Source: an uncultured Pelagibacteraceae bacterium
GTDB taxonomy: Bacteria; Pseudomonadota; Alphaproteobacteria; Pelagibacterales; Pelagibacteraceae
NCBI GenBank assembly: GCA_902592265.1
Contig: CACJDV010000001.1
Location: 124,001 to 188,000, forward strand
Direction of reading: 5' to 3'
DNA length: 64,000 nt
Shown here in pieces: positions 1-10,285 of the stretch (position 1 is its first letter; each line of letters starts with the position of its first letter). The translations under genes and the position numbers were made by a program. The notes below the pieces were generated by a model. The model searched no databases. It was given only the letters and a program-made list of their open reading frames with translations, and was not told the DNA's origin.

Positions 1-929
1 CTTTTTACTTATCACCGACTGCCTTACAAAGACTTTTTCATTATGATGGAGAAAGAGCAGTTGGAAAAGCAGCAAAAAAATTCAATACAATGTTTGGTGT
101 TTCTGCTTTAGCTACAGTTAGCGTTGAGGAAATTTCTTCAATGGTTGATACACCGAAGATGTTTCAATTTTATTTTCATAAAGATAGAGGTTTAAACGAC
201 TCTTGTTTGGAAAGAGCTAAAGCTGCAAAATTTGATGTAATGGCATTAACTGTTGATACAATAACTGGTGGAAACCGTGAAAGAGATTTGAGAACTGGTT
301 TTACGTCTCCCCCAAAATTAACTCTAGCAAGTTTATTTAGTTTTGCTACTAAACCGATGTGGGGAATTAATTATTTAACAAAAGGCAAGTTTGAATTACC
401 TCATTTACAAGATTTTGTGAAAGAAGGTACCGATGTTAACTCATCAATTGGAAATTATTTTTCAACTATGTTGGATCAATCTATGAATTGGAAAGACGCT
501 GAAAATCTTTGTTCTAAATGGGGAGGTCATTTCGCTCTCAAAGGAGTTATGAGTGTAGAAGATGCAAAAAGAGCAGTAGACATAGGTTGCACAGGTATAA
601 TGGTATCAAATCATGGTGGAAGACAGTTAGATGGGTCTAGAGCGCCTTTTGATCAACTTGCGGAAATTGTTGATGCAGTTGGTGATAAGCTTGATGTAAT
701 TTGTGAAGGTGGAATTCACAGAGGAACTCATATGTTAAAAGCTTTATCGTTAGGTGCAAAAGCATGTTCAGGTGGTAGACTTTATCTTTATGCTTTAGCA
801 GCTGCTGGCCAAGCTGGAGTTGAGAGAGCATTAGAAAAGTATAGAACTGAATTAGAACGTGACATGAAACTTATGGGCTGTACAAAAATAAGTGATTTAA
901 ATAGAAGTAATTTAAGATTCAGAAGATAG
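1..929 (+). CDS. FMN-dependent alpha-hydroxyacid oxidase/dehydrogenase (L-lactate dehydrogenase/glycolate oxidase family), 5' truncated by window edge
   Basis: Frame is open from base 3 (FYLSPTALQRLFHYDGERAVGKAAKKFNT) into the listed ORF; SNHGGRQLDGSRAPFD motif; close paralogue of the next gene. Confidence 0.9.
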   Translation, partial: FYLSPTALQRLFHYDGERAVGKAAKKFNTMFGVSALATVSVEEISSMVDTPKMFQFYFHKDRGLNDSCLERAKAAKFDVMALTVDTITGGNRERDLRTGFTSPPKLTLASLFSFATKPMWGINYLTKGKFELPHLQDFVKEGTDVNSSIGNYFSTMLDQSMNWKDAENLCSKWGGHFALKGVMSVEDAKRAVDIGCTGIMVSNHGGRQLDGSRAPFDQLAEIVDAVGDKLDVICEGGIHRGTHMLKALSLGAKACSGGRLYLYALAAAGQAGVERALEKYRTELERDMKLMGCTKISDLNRSNLRFRR

Positions 930-2089
930 TGAATTTAAAAGATTGCTATAATTTTAACGATTTTAGAAATCTTGCAAAAAAAAAATTACCTTCACCAATT
1001 TTTCATTACATTGATGGTGGTGCTGATGATGAGACGACTTTAAAAAGAAATACCGAAGCTTTTAATCAATGTGATTTAGTTCCAAACATCCTAGCGAGTG
1101 TAGGAAAGCCAGATCTATCAACCACAATATTTGGAAAAAAAATTGATATGCCAATTTTTTTATCTCCTTGTGCAATGCAGAGATTATACCACCATGAAGG
1201 AGACAAGGCTTCAGCTAGAGCAGCTGAAAAGTTTGGAACTTTTTATAGCATGTCAACAATGGCAAATAATACTATAGAGGAGATCTCAAATATCTCAGGT
1301 GGACCAAAATTGTTTCAACTTTATGTCCATAAAGACCAATCAATAACAGACGATTTAATTGATAGGTGTAAAAGATCTGGGTTTAATGGAATGTGCTTAA
1401 CTGTTGACACATTAGTAGCAGGAAACAGAGAAAGAGACCATAGAACTGGATTTACAACACCACCGAAATTAACTCTGCAAAGTTTAATGAGTTTTGCAAC
1501 GCATCCTAGTTGGGTTTTCAATTATCTAACACACGGTAAATTTAAACTGGCTAACGTGGCATCAAAAACTGACAAAGGAACCAATATCGCTAAATCTGTT
1601 ATAGAATATATTAATGAGCAATATGATCCTTCAATGAATTGGAAAGATGCAGAATATTGTATAAAAAAATGGAATGGTCCTTTTGCATTAAAAGGAGTTA
1701 TGAGTGTTGAAGATGCAAAAAGAGCGATTGATATTGGTTGCACCGCAATTATGATTTCAAATCATGGAGGTCGCCAATTAGATGGCTCTCGTTCACCTTT
1801 TGATCAAATAAAAGCAATTTCAGATGCAGTAGGAGACAAACTAGAAATAATCTTAGATGGTGGAGTGAGAAGAGGGACCCATGTTCTAAAAGCCTTAGCA
1901 TCTGGTGCAAAAGCTTGTAGTTTTGGAAAAATGTTTCTGTTCTCTTTAGCCGCAGGAGGTCAGAAAGGTGTTGAGCATTTACTTAAAAATATTCATGATG
2001 AAATTAATAGAAATATGGTATTAATGGGCTGTAAAAATTTAAAAGAGTTAAACAGTTCAAAACTAATTTATAGAAACCAGGGAGTATAA
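929..2089 (+). CDS. FMN-dependent alpha-hydroxyacid oxidase/dehydrogenase (LldD/GOX family)
   Basis: Full-length 386 aa; SNHGGRQLDGSRSPFD active-site motif and DGGVRRGTHVLKAL phosphate-binding loop. Confidence 0.93.
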   Translation: MNLKDCYNFNDFRNLAKKKLPSPIFHYIDGGADDETTLKRNTEAFNQCDLVPNILASVGKPDLSTTIFGKKIDMPIFLSPCAMQRLYHHEGDKASARAAEKFGTFYSMSTMANNTIEEISNISGGPKLFQLYVHKDQSITDDLIDRCKRSGFNGMCLTVDTLVAGNRERDHRTGFTTPPKLTLQSLMSFATHPSWVFNYLTHGKFKLANVASKTDKGTNIAKSVIEYINEQYDPSMNWKDAEYCIKKWNGPFALKGVMSVEDAKRAIDIGCTAIMISNHGGRQLDGSRSPFDQIKAISDAVGDKLEIILDGGVRRGTHVLKALASGAKACSFGKMFLFSLAAGGQKGVEHLLKNIHDEINRNMVLMGCKNLKELNSSKLIYRNQGV

Positions 2090-2094
2090 AAATT

Positions 2095-3261
2095 ATGAAA
2101 TTGGCAAAAAGTTTAGAAAGATTAGGTACGGAGTCTGCGTTTACTGTTCTTGCAGAGGCAAAAAAATTAGAGGCCCAAGGTAAACCGATGATTCATTTAG
2201 GATTAGGTCAACCAGATTTTAAAACTCCAAAACATGTTGTTGATGCAGCAAAAAAAGCGCTTGATGATGGACATCATGGATATGTAATGTCAAATGGTAT
2301 CCCTGAATGTCGCCAAGCAGTCACAAGATGGATTAAAAAACGGTACAATGTAGATATCAATTTTGAAAGAATCTTAATTATGCCAGGTGGAAAACCTACA
2401 ATGAGTTATGCTATTCAATGTTTTGGTGAACCAGGAGCAGAGATTATACATCCAACACCCGCTTTTCCAATTTATGAGTCTATGATTAATTATACAGGCT
2501 CAACCTCAGTTCCATATGACTTAACAGAAAGTAAAGACTTAAAATTCGACCCAGATAAGATTTTATCTATGATAACAGACAAAACTCGATTGTTAATTTT
2601 GATAAATCCAAACAATCCAACTGGAAGCTTTGTTGAGAAAAAAGATGTTGATGTTCTAGCCGACGGTCTGAAGAAGCACCCTCATGTAACAATCCTTAGT
2701 GATGAAATTTATAGCAGACAAATTTTTGATGGAAAAGAAATGCCCACTTTTTTTAATTACCCAGAGTTAAGAGAAAGATTAATTGTGCTGGAGGGATGGA
2801 GTAAAGCTTACTCCATGACTGGATGGAGACTTGGTTGGAGTTTTTGGCCAGAACATTTAGTTGAACATGTTAACAAATTATTAATTAATAGCGTTTCATG
2901 TGTTAATGCTGCGGCTCAATTTGCTGGTATCGCTGCTTTGGATGGTCCTGATGACTCTATTGATGCAATGATGGAAAAATTTACTCAAAGAAGAGATCTT
3001 ATTTATAAAGGTTTAAATGATTTACCAGGTGTTGAATGTAGTTTACCTGGAGGAGCTTTTTATGCATTTCCAAAAGTAATTGGAACTGGAATGAATGGTG
3101 CAGAGTTTGCAAGAAAGGCTATGCATGAAGCGGGAGTAGCAATAGTTCCGGGATCAGCTTTTGGTGAAACTTGCCAAAACTATGTTAGATTTAGTTTTGC
3201 TGCATCTAGAGATAATATTTCACAAGCATTAGAAAACATAAAGAAAATGCTATCTAAATAA
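2095..3261 (+). CDS. Class I/II pyridoxal-phosphate aminotransferase
   Basis: NPNNPTGSF, SDEIYSRQIFDG and EGWSKAYSMTGWRLGW (PLP lysine) motifs. Confidence 0.93.
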   Translation: MKLAKSLERLGTESAFTVLAEAKKLEAQGKPMIHLGLGQPDFKTPKHVVDAAKKALDDGHHGYVMSNGIPECRQAVTRWIKKRYNVDINFERILIMPGGKPTMSYAIQCFGEPGAEIIHPTPAFPIYESMINYTGSTSVPYDLTESKDLKFDPDKILSMITDKTRLLILINPNNPTGSFVEKKDVDVLADGLKKHPHVTILSDEIYSRQIFDGKEMPTFFNYPELRERLIVLEGWSKAYSMTGWRLGWSFWPEHLVEHVNKLLINSVSCVNAAAQFAGIAALDGPDDSIDAMMEKFTQRRDLIYKGLNDLPGVECSLPGGAFYAFPKVIGTGMNGAEFARKAMHEAGVAIVPGSAFGETCQNYVRFSFAASRDNISQALENIKKMLSK

Positions 3262-3300
3262 GGTATATTTTTTTAGCATTATTTATTAATATCACTTCTT

Positions 3301-4674
3301 ATGAACGATCAAGTACAAGCTGAACTTAAGAAGATTTTTAATGGAAGATTTTCAACCTCCGTGTCTACGAGAACAAATTATGCTAGAGGTGAAGATACTT
3401 ATGATCCAATTTTATCAAAAGCTGTAGTATTCCCAGAAACTAATGAAGAAGTTTCTCAAATACTAAGACTGTGTAATGAAAATAAAATTCCTGTTGTGCC
3501 ATTTGGTACAGGTACTTCTTTAGAGGGCAATGTAGTTGGAAATGAGAAAGGAATAACTATCAGCCTAGAAAAAATGAATAAAATTTTAAGTGTTAATGCT
3601 GAGGACTTTGATTGTAGAGTCCAAGCTTGTGTCACAAAAGAGCAATTAAATGAATATTTAAGAGAGGATGGAGTCTTTTTCCCAATTGATCCAGGTGCAA
3701 ATGCAGCAATTGGAGGTATGGCTTCTACCTCAGCTTCGGGAACGATGGCTGTAAAATACGGTACAATGAAAACTGTAATTACTGGTTTAACCGTCGTTTT
3801 ACCTAATGGTGATATTATTAATACAGGAGGTAGAACGAAAAAAACTTCTGCAGGATATAATCTAACTAATTTATTCATTGGTTCTGAGGGAACTTTAGGT
3901 GTCATAACGGAAGTTCAATTAAGACTTTCTCCTATACCAGAGAGTATAATGTCAGCTGTTTGTCATTTCCCAACTTTAGAAAAAGCAGTTCAAACTGCGC
4001 AACAAGTAATACAGTATGGTGTACCCATCGCAAGAATTGAAATGTTAAATAAAGATCAAATGGGTATAAGTATAAACTATTCAAAACTTAAAGATATCGA
4101 AGAAACGCCAACATTATTTTTTGAATTTCATGGATCAGAAATATCTAATAATGAAAATATCAAAATAGTTGAGGAAATATCCAAGGATAACAATGGTAGC
4201 TCTTTTAAGTGGGCAAAAGATTTAGAGGAAAGAAATAAACTCTGGCAAGCTAGATGGGATGTTTACTATTCCGTCAAAGCCTTGATAAATAATGGAAGAG
4301 TTTATTCAACAGACGTATGTTTGCCTATATCGAATATAACAGAGTGCGTAAATTATGCAGAAGAACAAGCTAAAAAATTTGGACTCAGAGCACCGATGGT
4401 TGGTCACTTAGGGGATGGAAATTTCCATGTGTTGTTACCTTTTGATCCTGAAAAAAAGGAAACGTATAAAAAGATAAGAGAATTTAATGATTTATTAATA
4501 AAAAAAGCCTTAGAACTTAAAGGAACAATTACAGGAGAACATGGTGTAGGTCTTCATAAAAAAGAATATCTCTTAAAGGAGCATGGAGACAACATTCCTG
4601 TTATGAAATTGATTAAAAGAAGTATTGATCAAAACAACATTATGAATCCGGGCAAGATATTTGATTTAAATTAA
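3301..4674 (+). CDS. FAD-binding oxidase, GlcD/D-lactate dehydrogenase family
   Basis: VPFGTGTSLEGN and GSEGTLGVITEVQLRL FAD-binding motifs; C-terminal GHLGDGNFHVLL and GEHGVG. Confidence 0.92.
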   Translation: MNDQVQAELKKIFNGRFSTSVSTRTNYARGEDTYDPILSKAVVFPETNEEVSQILRLCNENKIPVVPFGTGTSLEGNVVGNEKGITISLEKMNKILSVNAEDFDCRVQACVTKEQLNEYLREDGVFFPIDPGANAAIGGMASTSASGTMAVKYGTMKTVITGLTVVLPNGDIINTGGRTKKTSAGYNLTNLFIGSEGTLGVITEVQLRLSPIPESIMSAVCHFPTLEKAVQTAQQVIQYGVPIARIEMLNKDQMGISINYSKLKDIEETPTLFFEFHGSEISNNENIKIVEEISKDNNGSSFKWAKDLEERNKLWQARWDVYYSVKALINNGRVYSTDVCLPISNITECVNYAEEQAKKFGLRAPMVGHLGDGNFHVLLPFDPEKKETYKKIREFNDLLIKKALELKGTITGEHGVGLHKKEYLLKEHGDNIPVMKLIKRSIDQNNIMNPGKIFDLN

Positions 4675-4687
4675 CAAAAAATATTTT

Positions 4688-5641
4688 ATGAAAAAAATTT
4701 TAATTACGAGAAAATTAATTAAAGAGAGCGAAGACAAAGCCTCTAAAACATTTGATCCAATATTCAATTCAAATGATGAGCTATACTCACAATCAAAAGT
4801 CATAGAGATGAGCAAAGGTTGTGATGGTATTCTATCCTCTTTAACTGAAAAGATGGATGAAGAAACTATAAATAAGTTACCTGATACAATAAAAATCATT
4901 TCAAATTTTGCAGTTGGTTTTGGAAATATAGATTTGGAAGCAGCAAAAAAAAGAGGAATCGTAGTTACTAATACACCCGAAGTTTTATCAGACGCAACTG
5001 CTGAGATTGGTATTCTTTTGATATTAGGAGCCTGTAGAAGGGCTGCAGAGGGAATTGAGTCTGCCAGAGATGGTGGATGGAAATGGTCTGCGGATTATCT
5101 TATTGGTAAACAATTAACTGGAACAAGACTCGGAGTTTTAGGGATGGGTAGAATTGGTCAAAAAATTGCAAGGATTGCTAAATCATTAGGTATGATTATT
5201 CACTATCATAACCGATCAAAACTCAGCGAAGAAAAAGAGCAAGGTGCAATTTACCATGATAATTTAAAAAGCCTTTTTTCAGTGTCTGATGTTTTATCTA
5301 TTTGTTGTCCAGCAACAAAAGAAACTGTAAATATGATAAACAAAGAAACAGTTGAGTATTTCCCCAAAGGAGCAGTAATAACTAATATTGCAAGAGGTGA
5401 TATAGTTGAAGATGAAGCGTTGATAGATGCACTTAATAGGAGAAAAATTTATGCTGTAGGACTTGATGTTTATAAGAATGAACCAAATTTAAATCCAGGA
5501 TATTTAAAGATCAAATCAGCTTTTATTTTGCCTCATTTAGGCAGTGCAACTAAAGATACTAGAATTGCAATGGCAAACCTCGCGATAGATAATATTGAAG
5601 AGTTCTTCAGGACAGGAAATTGCACCAATAAAGTAAATTAA
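4688..5641 (+). CDS. D-isomer 2-hydroxyacid dehydrogenase (glyoxylate/hydroxypyruvate reductase-like)
   Basis: GMGRIGQKIARIAKSLGM NAD(P)-binding motif; NIARGDIVEDEALIDAL; LPHLGSAT. Confidence 0.9.
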   Translation: MKKILITRKLIKESEDKASKTFDPIFNSNDELYSQSKVIEMSKGCDGILSSLTEKMDEETINKLPDTIKIISNFAVGFGNIDLEAAKKRGIVVTNTPEVLSDATAEIGILLILGACRRAAEGIESARDGGWKWSADYLIGKQLTGTRLGVLGMGRIGQKIARIAKSLGMIIHYHNRSKLSEEKEQGAIYHDNLKSLFSVSDVLSICCPATKETVNMINKETVEYFPKGAVITNIARGDIVEDEALIDALNRRKIYAVGLDVYKNEPNLNPGYLKIKSAFILPHLGSATKDTRIAMANLAIDNIEEFFRTGNCTNKVN

Positions 5642-5759
5642 TTCTACTTCAGATTGAAATTAATTTAAATTCTGCGACATCTACTCCATTTTTTGGAAAG
5701 ACTCTAATTTGATTCTATGCTTAAATTGCCCGAGTTAATTAACTTTAATAGGAGTAATA

Positions 5760-6917
5760 ATGACAAAAGAAAATAAATCATTGAAGGTGAAGACATCTTC
5801 AAGACGTAAGTTCTTTAAAACTGCTGCTAAAGCTGGTGCTGTAGCTGCAGCTGCGGTTGCAATGCCAAACATAGCAACTGCTGGCGGTCATAAAACTTTA
5901 AAGATGCAAGCTGCATGGCCAAGTGGAGCAAACATCTTTTTTGAAATGGCCGGAGACTACTGCAAAATGGTAGATGAGATGTCTGGAGGTACACTTAAGA
6001 TTGATCTTCAACCAGTTGGAGCAGTCGTAAAGACTTCAGAAATCGGACAAGCAGTAAGTTCTGGTGTAGTAGATATGGGTCACTGGGTGACGGCATATTG
6101 GTATGGTAAAAATCCAGCTGCATCATTATTTGGAACTGGTCCTTCATACGGTATGTCATCTCAAGAAGTTATGGGATGGATGGAGTATGGTGGAGGAAGA
6201 AAACTGTATGATGAAACTCTTGCAAAAGTAGGTTTCGATTACATTGGTTTTTTCCATATGCCTATGCCAGCACAGCCTTTTGGTTGGTTCAAAAAGAACG
6301 TAACAAAAGTATCTGATGTTAAAGGTATGAAGTACAGAACAGTTGGTCTAGCGACTAACGTTTTGACTGCAATGGGAATGGTAGTTAGACAATTACCAGG
6401 TGGTGAAATTCAGCCAGCTATGAAAACTGGTTTGATTGAAGCTGCTGAGTTTAACAATCCAACTTCAGACTCTCAATTTGGTATGCAAGACGTTTCTAAG
6501 CACTATCACTTAGGAAGCTTCCACCAATCTCAAGAGATGTTTGAGATTCCAGTTAACAAAAAAACATATAATAGTTTATCACCTGCGCACCAAGCGATAT
6601 TGAAAAATGCTGCTTATGCTGCAAACAGTGATAACTACTTTAAAGCTTTAGTAAGATACTCAGCAGACTTAGCTAAGTTGATGAATGAGCATAAGGTAAA
6701 TGTTTACCAAACTTCAGATGAGATTTTGGCTCAACAATTAAAAGGTTGGGACAAAGTAATTGGTGACTTTAATAAGAAAGATCCTTTCTTTAAGAAAGTT
6801 GTTGATTCTCAAAAATCTTATGCGAAGAGGGTGATGAAATACTTGCTGATGAATCAGCCTAATTACAAACTTGCATATGAAAATGAGTTTGGTCCAATTG
6901 CAAAAGTTAAGATATAA
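5760..6917 (+). CDS. TRAP transporter solute-binding protein (DctP; TakP/2-oxoacid-like)
   Basis: Tat-like leader SSRRKFFKTAAKAGAVAAAAVAMPNIATA; DctP-type body; followed by dctQ and dctM. Confidence 0.9.
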   Translation: MTKENKSLKVKTSSRRKFFKTAAKAGAVAAAAVAMPNIATAGGHKTLKMQAAWPSGANIFFEMAGDYCKMVDEMSGGTLKIDLQPVGAVVKTSEIGQAVSSGVVDMGHWVTAYWYGKNPAASLFGTGPSYGMSSQEVMGWMEYGGGRKLYDETLAKVGFDYIGFFHMPMPAQPFGWFKKNVTKVSDVKGMKYRTVGLATNVLTAMGMVVRQLPGGEIQPAMKTGLIEAAEFNNPTSDSQFGMQDVSKHYHLGSFHQSQEMFEIPVNKKTYNSLSPAHQAILKNAAYAANSDNYFKALVRYSADLAKLMNEHKVNVYQTSDEILAQQLKGWDKVIGDFNKKDPFFKKVVDSQKSYAKRVMKYLLMNQPNYKLAYENEFGPIAKVKI

Positions 6918-6940
6918 TTAACTTTTATAAATTTTAATGA

Positions 6941-6962
6941 GGGGGCTTCGGCCCCCTTTTTT
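6941..6962 (+). terminator. Intrinsic terminator/attenuator hairpin after dctP
   Basis: GGGGGC-TTCG-GCCCCC perfect 6-bp stem with UUCG tetraloop, followed by a T-run. Confidence 0.88.
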
Positions 6963-7002
6963 ATTTGATTAATTCAGAACAATTCAATACAAGTTTATAT
7001 CT

Positions 7003-7596
7003 ATGATGAGATCTTACATAAAATTCGCTGATCGTTTGAGTGTCTCAATGGGTAAAGCATTCTCGTGGTGTATAGTAATTTTGATGGGAGGAACATGCTA
7101 TGAAGTTTTTATGGCGTATGCTTTGAATGCTCCAACCTTGTGGAATTTCGATTTCAGTCTTCAAATGTATGGTGCAATTTTTATGATGGCTGGAGCTTAT
7201 ACTTTATGTACTGAAGCACATGTTAGAGGAGATGTTATATACAGATTATTTTCTCAGAGAATGCAAGCTTGGATAGATATTGTTTTATATTTTATTTTCT
7301 TCTTCCCAGGAGTTATCGCTTTAGCTTTTTATGGTTATGAATATGCAGCATTAGCATGGAAAATTAAAGAAACAAGTTGGAATAGTCCTGCACAAATTCA
7401 AATTTATATGGCAAAATCTTTAATACCATTATCTGGAACACTTTTAACACTCCAAGGAATTAGTGAGGTATTTAGATGTATCATCTGTATTCAAACAGGT
7501 AGTTGGCCTGAAAGAGGAACAGAGCGTGATGCTGAGGAAACTGAAAAAGTATTAATGAGAACTTCACAACAAGGAAACAAAGAAGATGTTATTTAG
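7003..7596 (+). CDS. TRAP transporter small permease (DctQ)
   Basis: 197 aa membrane protein between DctP and DctM; EAHVRGDVIYRLFS-type DctQ segment. Confidence 0.88.
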   Translation: MMRSYIKFADRLSVSMGKAFSWCIVILMGGTCYEVFMAYALNAPTLWNFDFSLQMYGAIFMMAGAYTLCTEAHVRGDVIYRLFSQRMQAWIDIVLYFIFFFPGVIALAFYGYEYAALAWKIKETSWNSPAQIQIYMAKSLIPLSGTLLTLQGISEVFRCIICIQTGSWPERGTERDAEETEKVLMRTSQQGNKEDVI

Positions 7597-8947
7597 TTTA
7601 ACAAATCCAGAAGTAGCAATTATGATGATGGGAATATTTCTATTTGCTGTCTTATTAGGTTTTCCTATTGCGTTCACTCTTATGGCAATGGGTTTAGGTT
7701 TTGGATACTACGCTTATTTTGATCCAACCAAGATGGAACATCTATTTGATAACAGGATATTTCAACTCTTTGTTCAAAATACTTATACTGTAATGGATAA
7801 CAATGTGTTGACCGCAGTCCCCCTCTTTTTATTTATGGGATATTTAGTTGAAAGAGCTGGAATTGTTGCAAAATTATTTTTTGCAATAAGATTAGCATCA
7901 CACAAACTTCCAGCTTCAATGGCAGTTGCCGCATTAATTACTTGTGCACTATTTTCAACCGCAACAGGTATCATAGGAGCAGTAGTAACTTTAATGGGTC
8001 TTCTTGCTTGGCCAGCAATGGTTAAAGCTGGTTATGATAAAAAATTTGCATCTGGAATTATTTGTTCAGGTGGTTGTTTAGGAATTTTAATTCCACCTAG
8101 CATTATGTTGATTGTCTATTCTGTTATTGCTCAATTGTCGCCTTTACGATTATTTGCAGCTGCAATTTTCCCAGGATTAATGTTAGCAGGACTTTATATT
8201 GGTTACGCAATATTTAGGGCTTGGATGAATCCTTCCATAGCTCCAAAACCTGCAGCAGAAGAGATACCCCCTACTGCGGTAATTATGAAAGAGGTTTTGG
8301 TTTCTTTCTTACCATTATTTTCTTTAATAATCCTAGTTTTAGGAACAATACTTGCAGGTATAGCAACTCCGGCAGAGGCAGCCGCTGTTGGTGCATTTGG
8401 TTCATTAGTGCTGTCATATTTTTATAAAACCCTTAAATGGAAAAATTTTAAAGAGTCAGTTTTTCTTACAGCAAAAACAACAGCTATGATCATGTGGTTA
8501 TTTATTGGATCTTGGACTTTTGCCTCAGTATTTTCATATTTAGGTGGCCATGAAGTTTTTGAGCATTTTTTTAAATCTTTAAATTTACAACCTTGGCAGT
8601 TTTTAGTTATTACCCAATTAATTATATTTTTATTAGGCTGGCCTCTAGAATGGACAGAGATATTAATTATATTTGTGCCGATATTTTTACCATTAGTTGA
8701 ATTTTTTGGTGTTAACCCATATTTTTTTGCAATGCTAATCGCTTTAAACTTACAAACCTCATTTTTGACACCCCCCATGGCAATGTCAGCATATTATTTG
8801 AAAGGAGTTCAATCAAAGAATGTTGAACTTATGCAAATTTTTGGAGGAATAATGCCTTTCTTAGGAATTGTAATTTTAGCGATGGTTCTAATGTATTTAT
8901 TCCCAGGAATAGCACTTTGGTTACCAGAGACATTATTTGCAAATTAA
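7586..8947 (+). CDS. TRAP transporter large permease (DctM)
   Basis: 453 aa multi-TM protein with FLFMGYLVERAGI, GILIPPSIMLIVY and ATPAEAAAVGAFGSL motifs. Confidence 0.92.
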   Translation: MLFSLTNPEVAIMMMGIFLFAVLLGFPIAFTLMAMGLGFGYYAYFDPTKMEHLFDNRIFQLFVQNTYTVMDNNVLTAVPLFLFMGYLVERAGIVAKLFFAIRLASHKLPASMAVAALITCALFSTATGIIGAVVTLMGLLAWPAMVKAGYDKKFASGIICSGGCLGILIPPSIMLIVYSVIAQLSPLRLFAAAIFPGLMLAGLYIGYAIFRAWMNPSIAPKPAAEEIPPTAVIMKEVLVSFLPLFSLIILVLGTILAGIATPAEAAAVGAFGSLVLSYFYKTLKWKNFKESVFLTAKTTAMIMWLFIGSWTFASVFSYLGGHEVFEHFFKSLNLQPWQFLVITQLIIFLLGWPLEWTEILIIFVPIFLPLVEFFGVNPYFFAMLIALNLQTSFLTPPMAMSAYYLKGVQSKNVELMQIFGGIMPFLGIVILAMVLMYLFPGIALWLPETLFAN

Positions 8948-8953
8948 TTTTAA

Positions 8954-10282
8954 ATGACAGATATATTTTCTTTAAGTCTTGAGGAACTAGCAAAAAAAAT
9001 AAAAGATGCCCAACTTACATCAGTTGAGGTTTGTGAAAAATATATTGAACGAATAGATAAGTTTGAAAAAGATGTAAAAGCCTGGGCACATTTTGATAAA
9101 AAAGTTTTATTAGAAAAAGCAACTGAGGCTGATGATCATAGAAGATCAGGAAAACCAGTAGGACCACTGCATGGAGTACCGATAGCAGTTAAAGATATTA
9201 TTGGAACTGTTGATATGCCTACTGAGTGTGGAACTGTAATCAGGAAAGGAAAATCATATTCTCAAAATGCTGAAATAATTGATTTGCTTCATGCATCAGG
9301 AGCAATTGTTATGGGCAAAACAGCAACCTCAGAACTTGCCTACTTAGGACCTCCAGCAACAACTAATCCTCACGATAAAGATAGAACACCGGGGGGTTCA
9401 TCTAGCGGATCAGCAGCTACGGTTGCTTCCTTTATGGCTCCAGCTTCTATTGGTTCTCAAACAGGAGGATCTGTAATAAGACCAGCGTCTTATTGTGGTG
9501 TAGTTGGTTATAAACCGAGCTATGGACTTATTTCAAGAAACGGAGTTCTAAGAACCTCATACAGCTTAGATCAAATTGGAATGTTTGGTCGTAAAGTTGA
9601 AGATGTAGCTATGTTAGCAAAGGTATTGATAAAGAAAGATAAATATGATCCAGCTACGATTCATTACTCTACAGAAAATATTTTAACTGAAACTAAGAAA
9701 GGTCCAATTTTTGAGCCTAAGTTTATTTTTTATAAAACTGATCATTGGAAAATAATTGATAAAAAATCACGAGAGTCTTTTGAATATTTTATTAAATCTT
9801 TTAAAAAAAATATTGAGGTATTTGATACTCCCTCATATTTTAAGGATATACACAAATATCACCAAATTATTCATGAAACAGACCTAGCAAATAATTTTTC
9901 TATTTATTTTCAAAAATTTAAAAAGAAACTTTCAAAGTATATGCAGGATGCTATTTCAAATGGAAATAAATACACCGCAAAAGAGTATGCTGAGGCAATT
10001 GATTTTATGAAAAGAAGTTATGAGTCTTACGAAGAAGTATTTGAAGACTATCATGGAGTACTATCCCCATCTAGTCCTGGTGTTGCACCTAAAGGATTAA
10101 AGAGTACTGGAACAGCAGAATTTAACAAAGTCTGGTCTTATCTAGGTACCCCTTGCATATCACTGCCTTTACTTGAGGGTGAAAATAATCTACCATTAGG
10201 AGTCCAATTAATTGGCAACAAATACGATGATCATAGATTTTTGGGTGTCGCCAATTGGCTTGAAAAGGAGTGTCAGGATTAA
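8954..10282 (+). CDS. Amidase (amidase-signature family)
   Basis: GVPIAVKDIIGT and GGSSSGSAATVASFMAPASIGSQTGGSVIRPAS amidase signature. Confidence 0.92.
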   Translation: MTDIFSLSLEELAKKIKDAQLTSVEVCEKYIERIDKFEKDVKAWAHFDKKVLLEKATEADDHRRSGKPVGPLHGVPIAVKDIIGTVDMPTECGTVIRKGKSYSQNAEIIDLLHASGAIVMGKTATSELAYLGPPATTNPHDKDRTPGGSSSGSAATVASFMAPASIGSQTGGSVIRPASYCGVVGYKPSYGLISRNGVLRTSYSLDQIGMFGRKVEDVAMLAKVLIKKDKYDPATIHYSTENILTETKKGPIFEPKFIFYKTDHWKIIDKKSRESFEYFIKSFKKNIEVFDTPSYFKDIHKYHQIIHETDLANNFSIYFQKFKKKLSKYMQDAISNGNKYTAKEYAEAIDFMKRSYESYEEVFEDYHGVLSPSSPGVAPKGLKSTGTAEFNKVWSYLGTPCISLPLLEGENNLPLGVQLIGNKYDDHRFLGVANWLEKECQD

Positions 10283-10285
10283 TGT

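Noticed and set aside
3456-3905. 149-aa minus-strand ORF opposite the GlcD-like gene
   Set aside because: Shadow ORF antisense to a well-supported CDS; same reasoning applied to other antisense ORFs such as 8422-8778, 33844-34149 and 34321-34677
8221-8427. 68-aa plus-strand ORF inside dctM
   Set aside because: Out-of-frame within a convincing TRAP permease; no independent support
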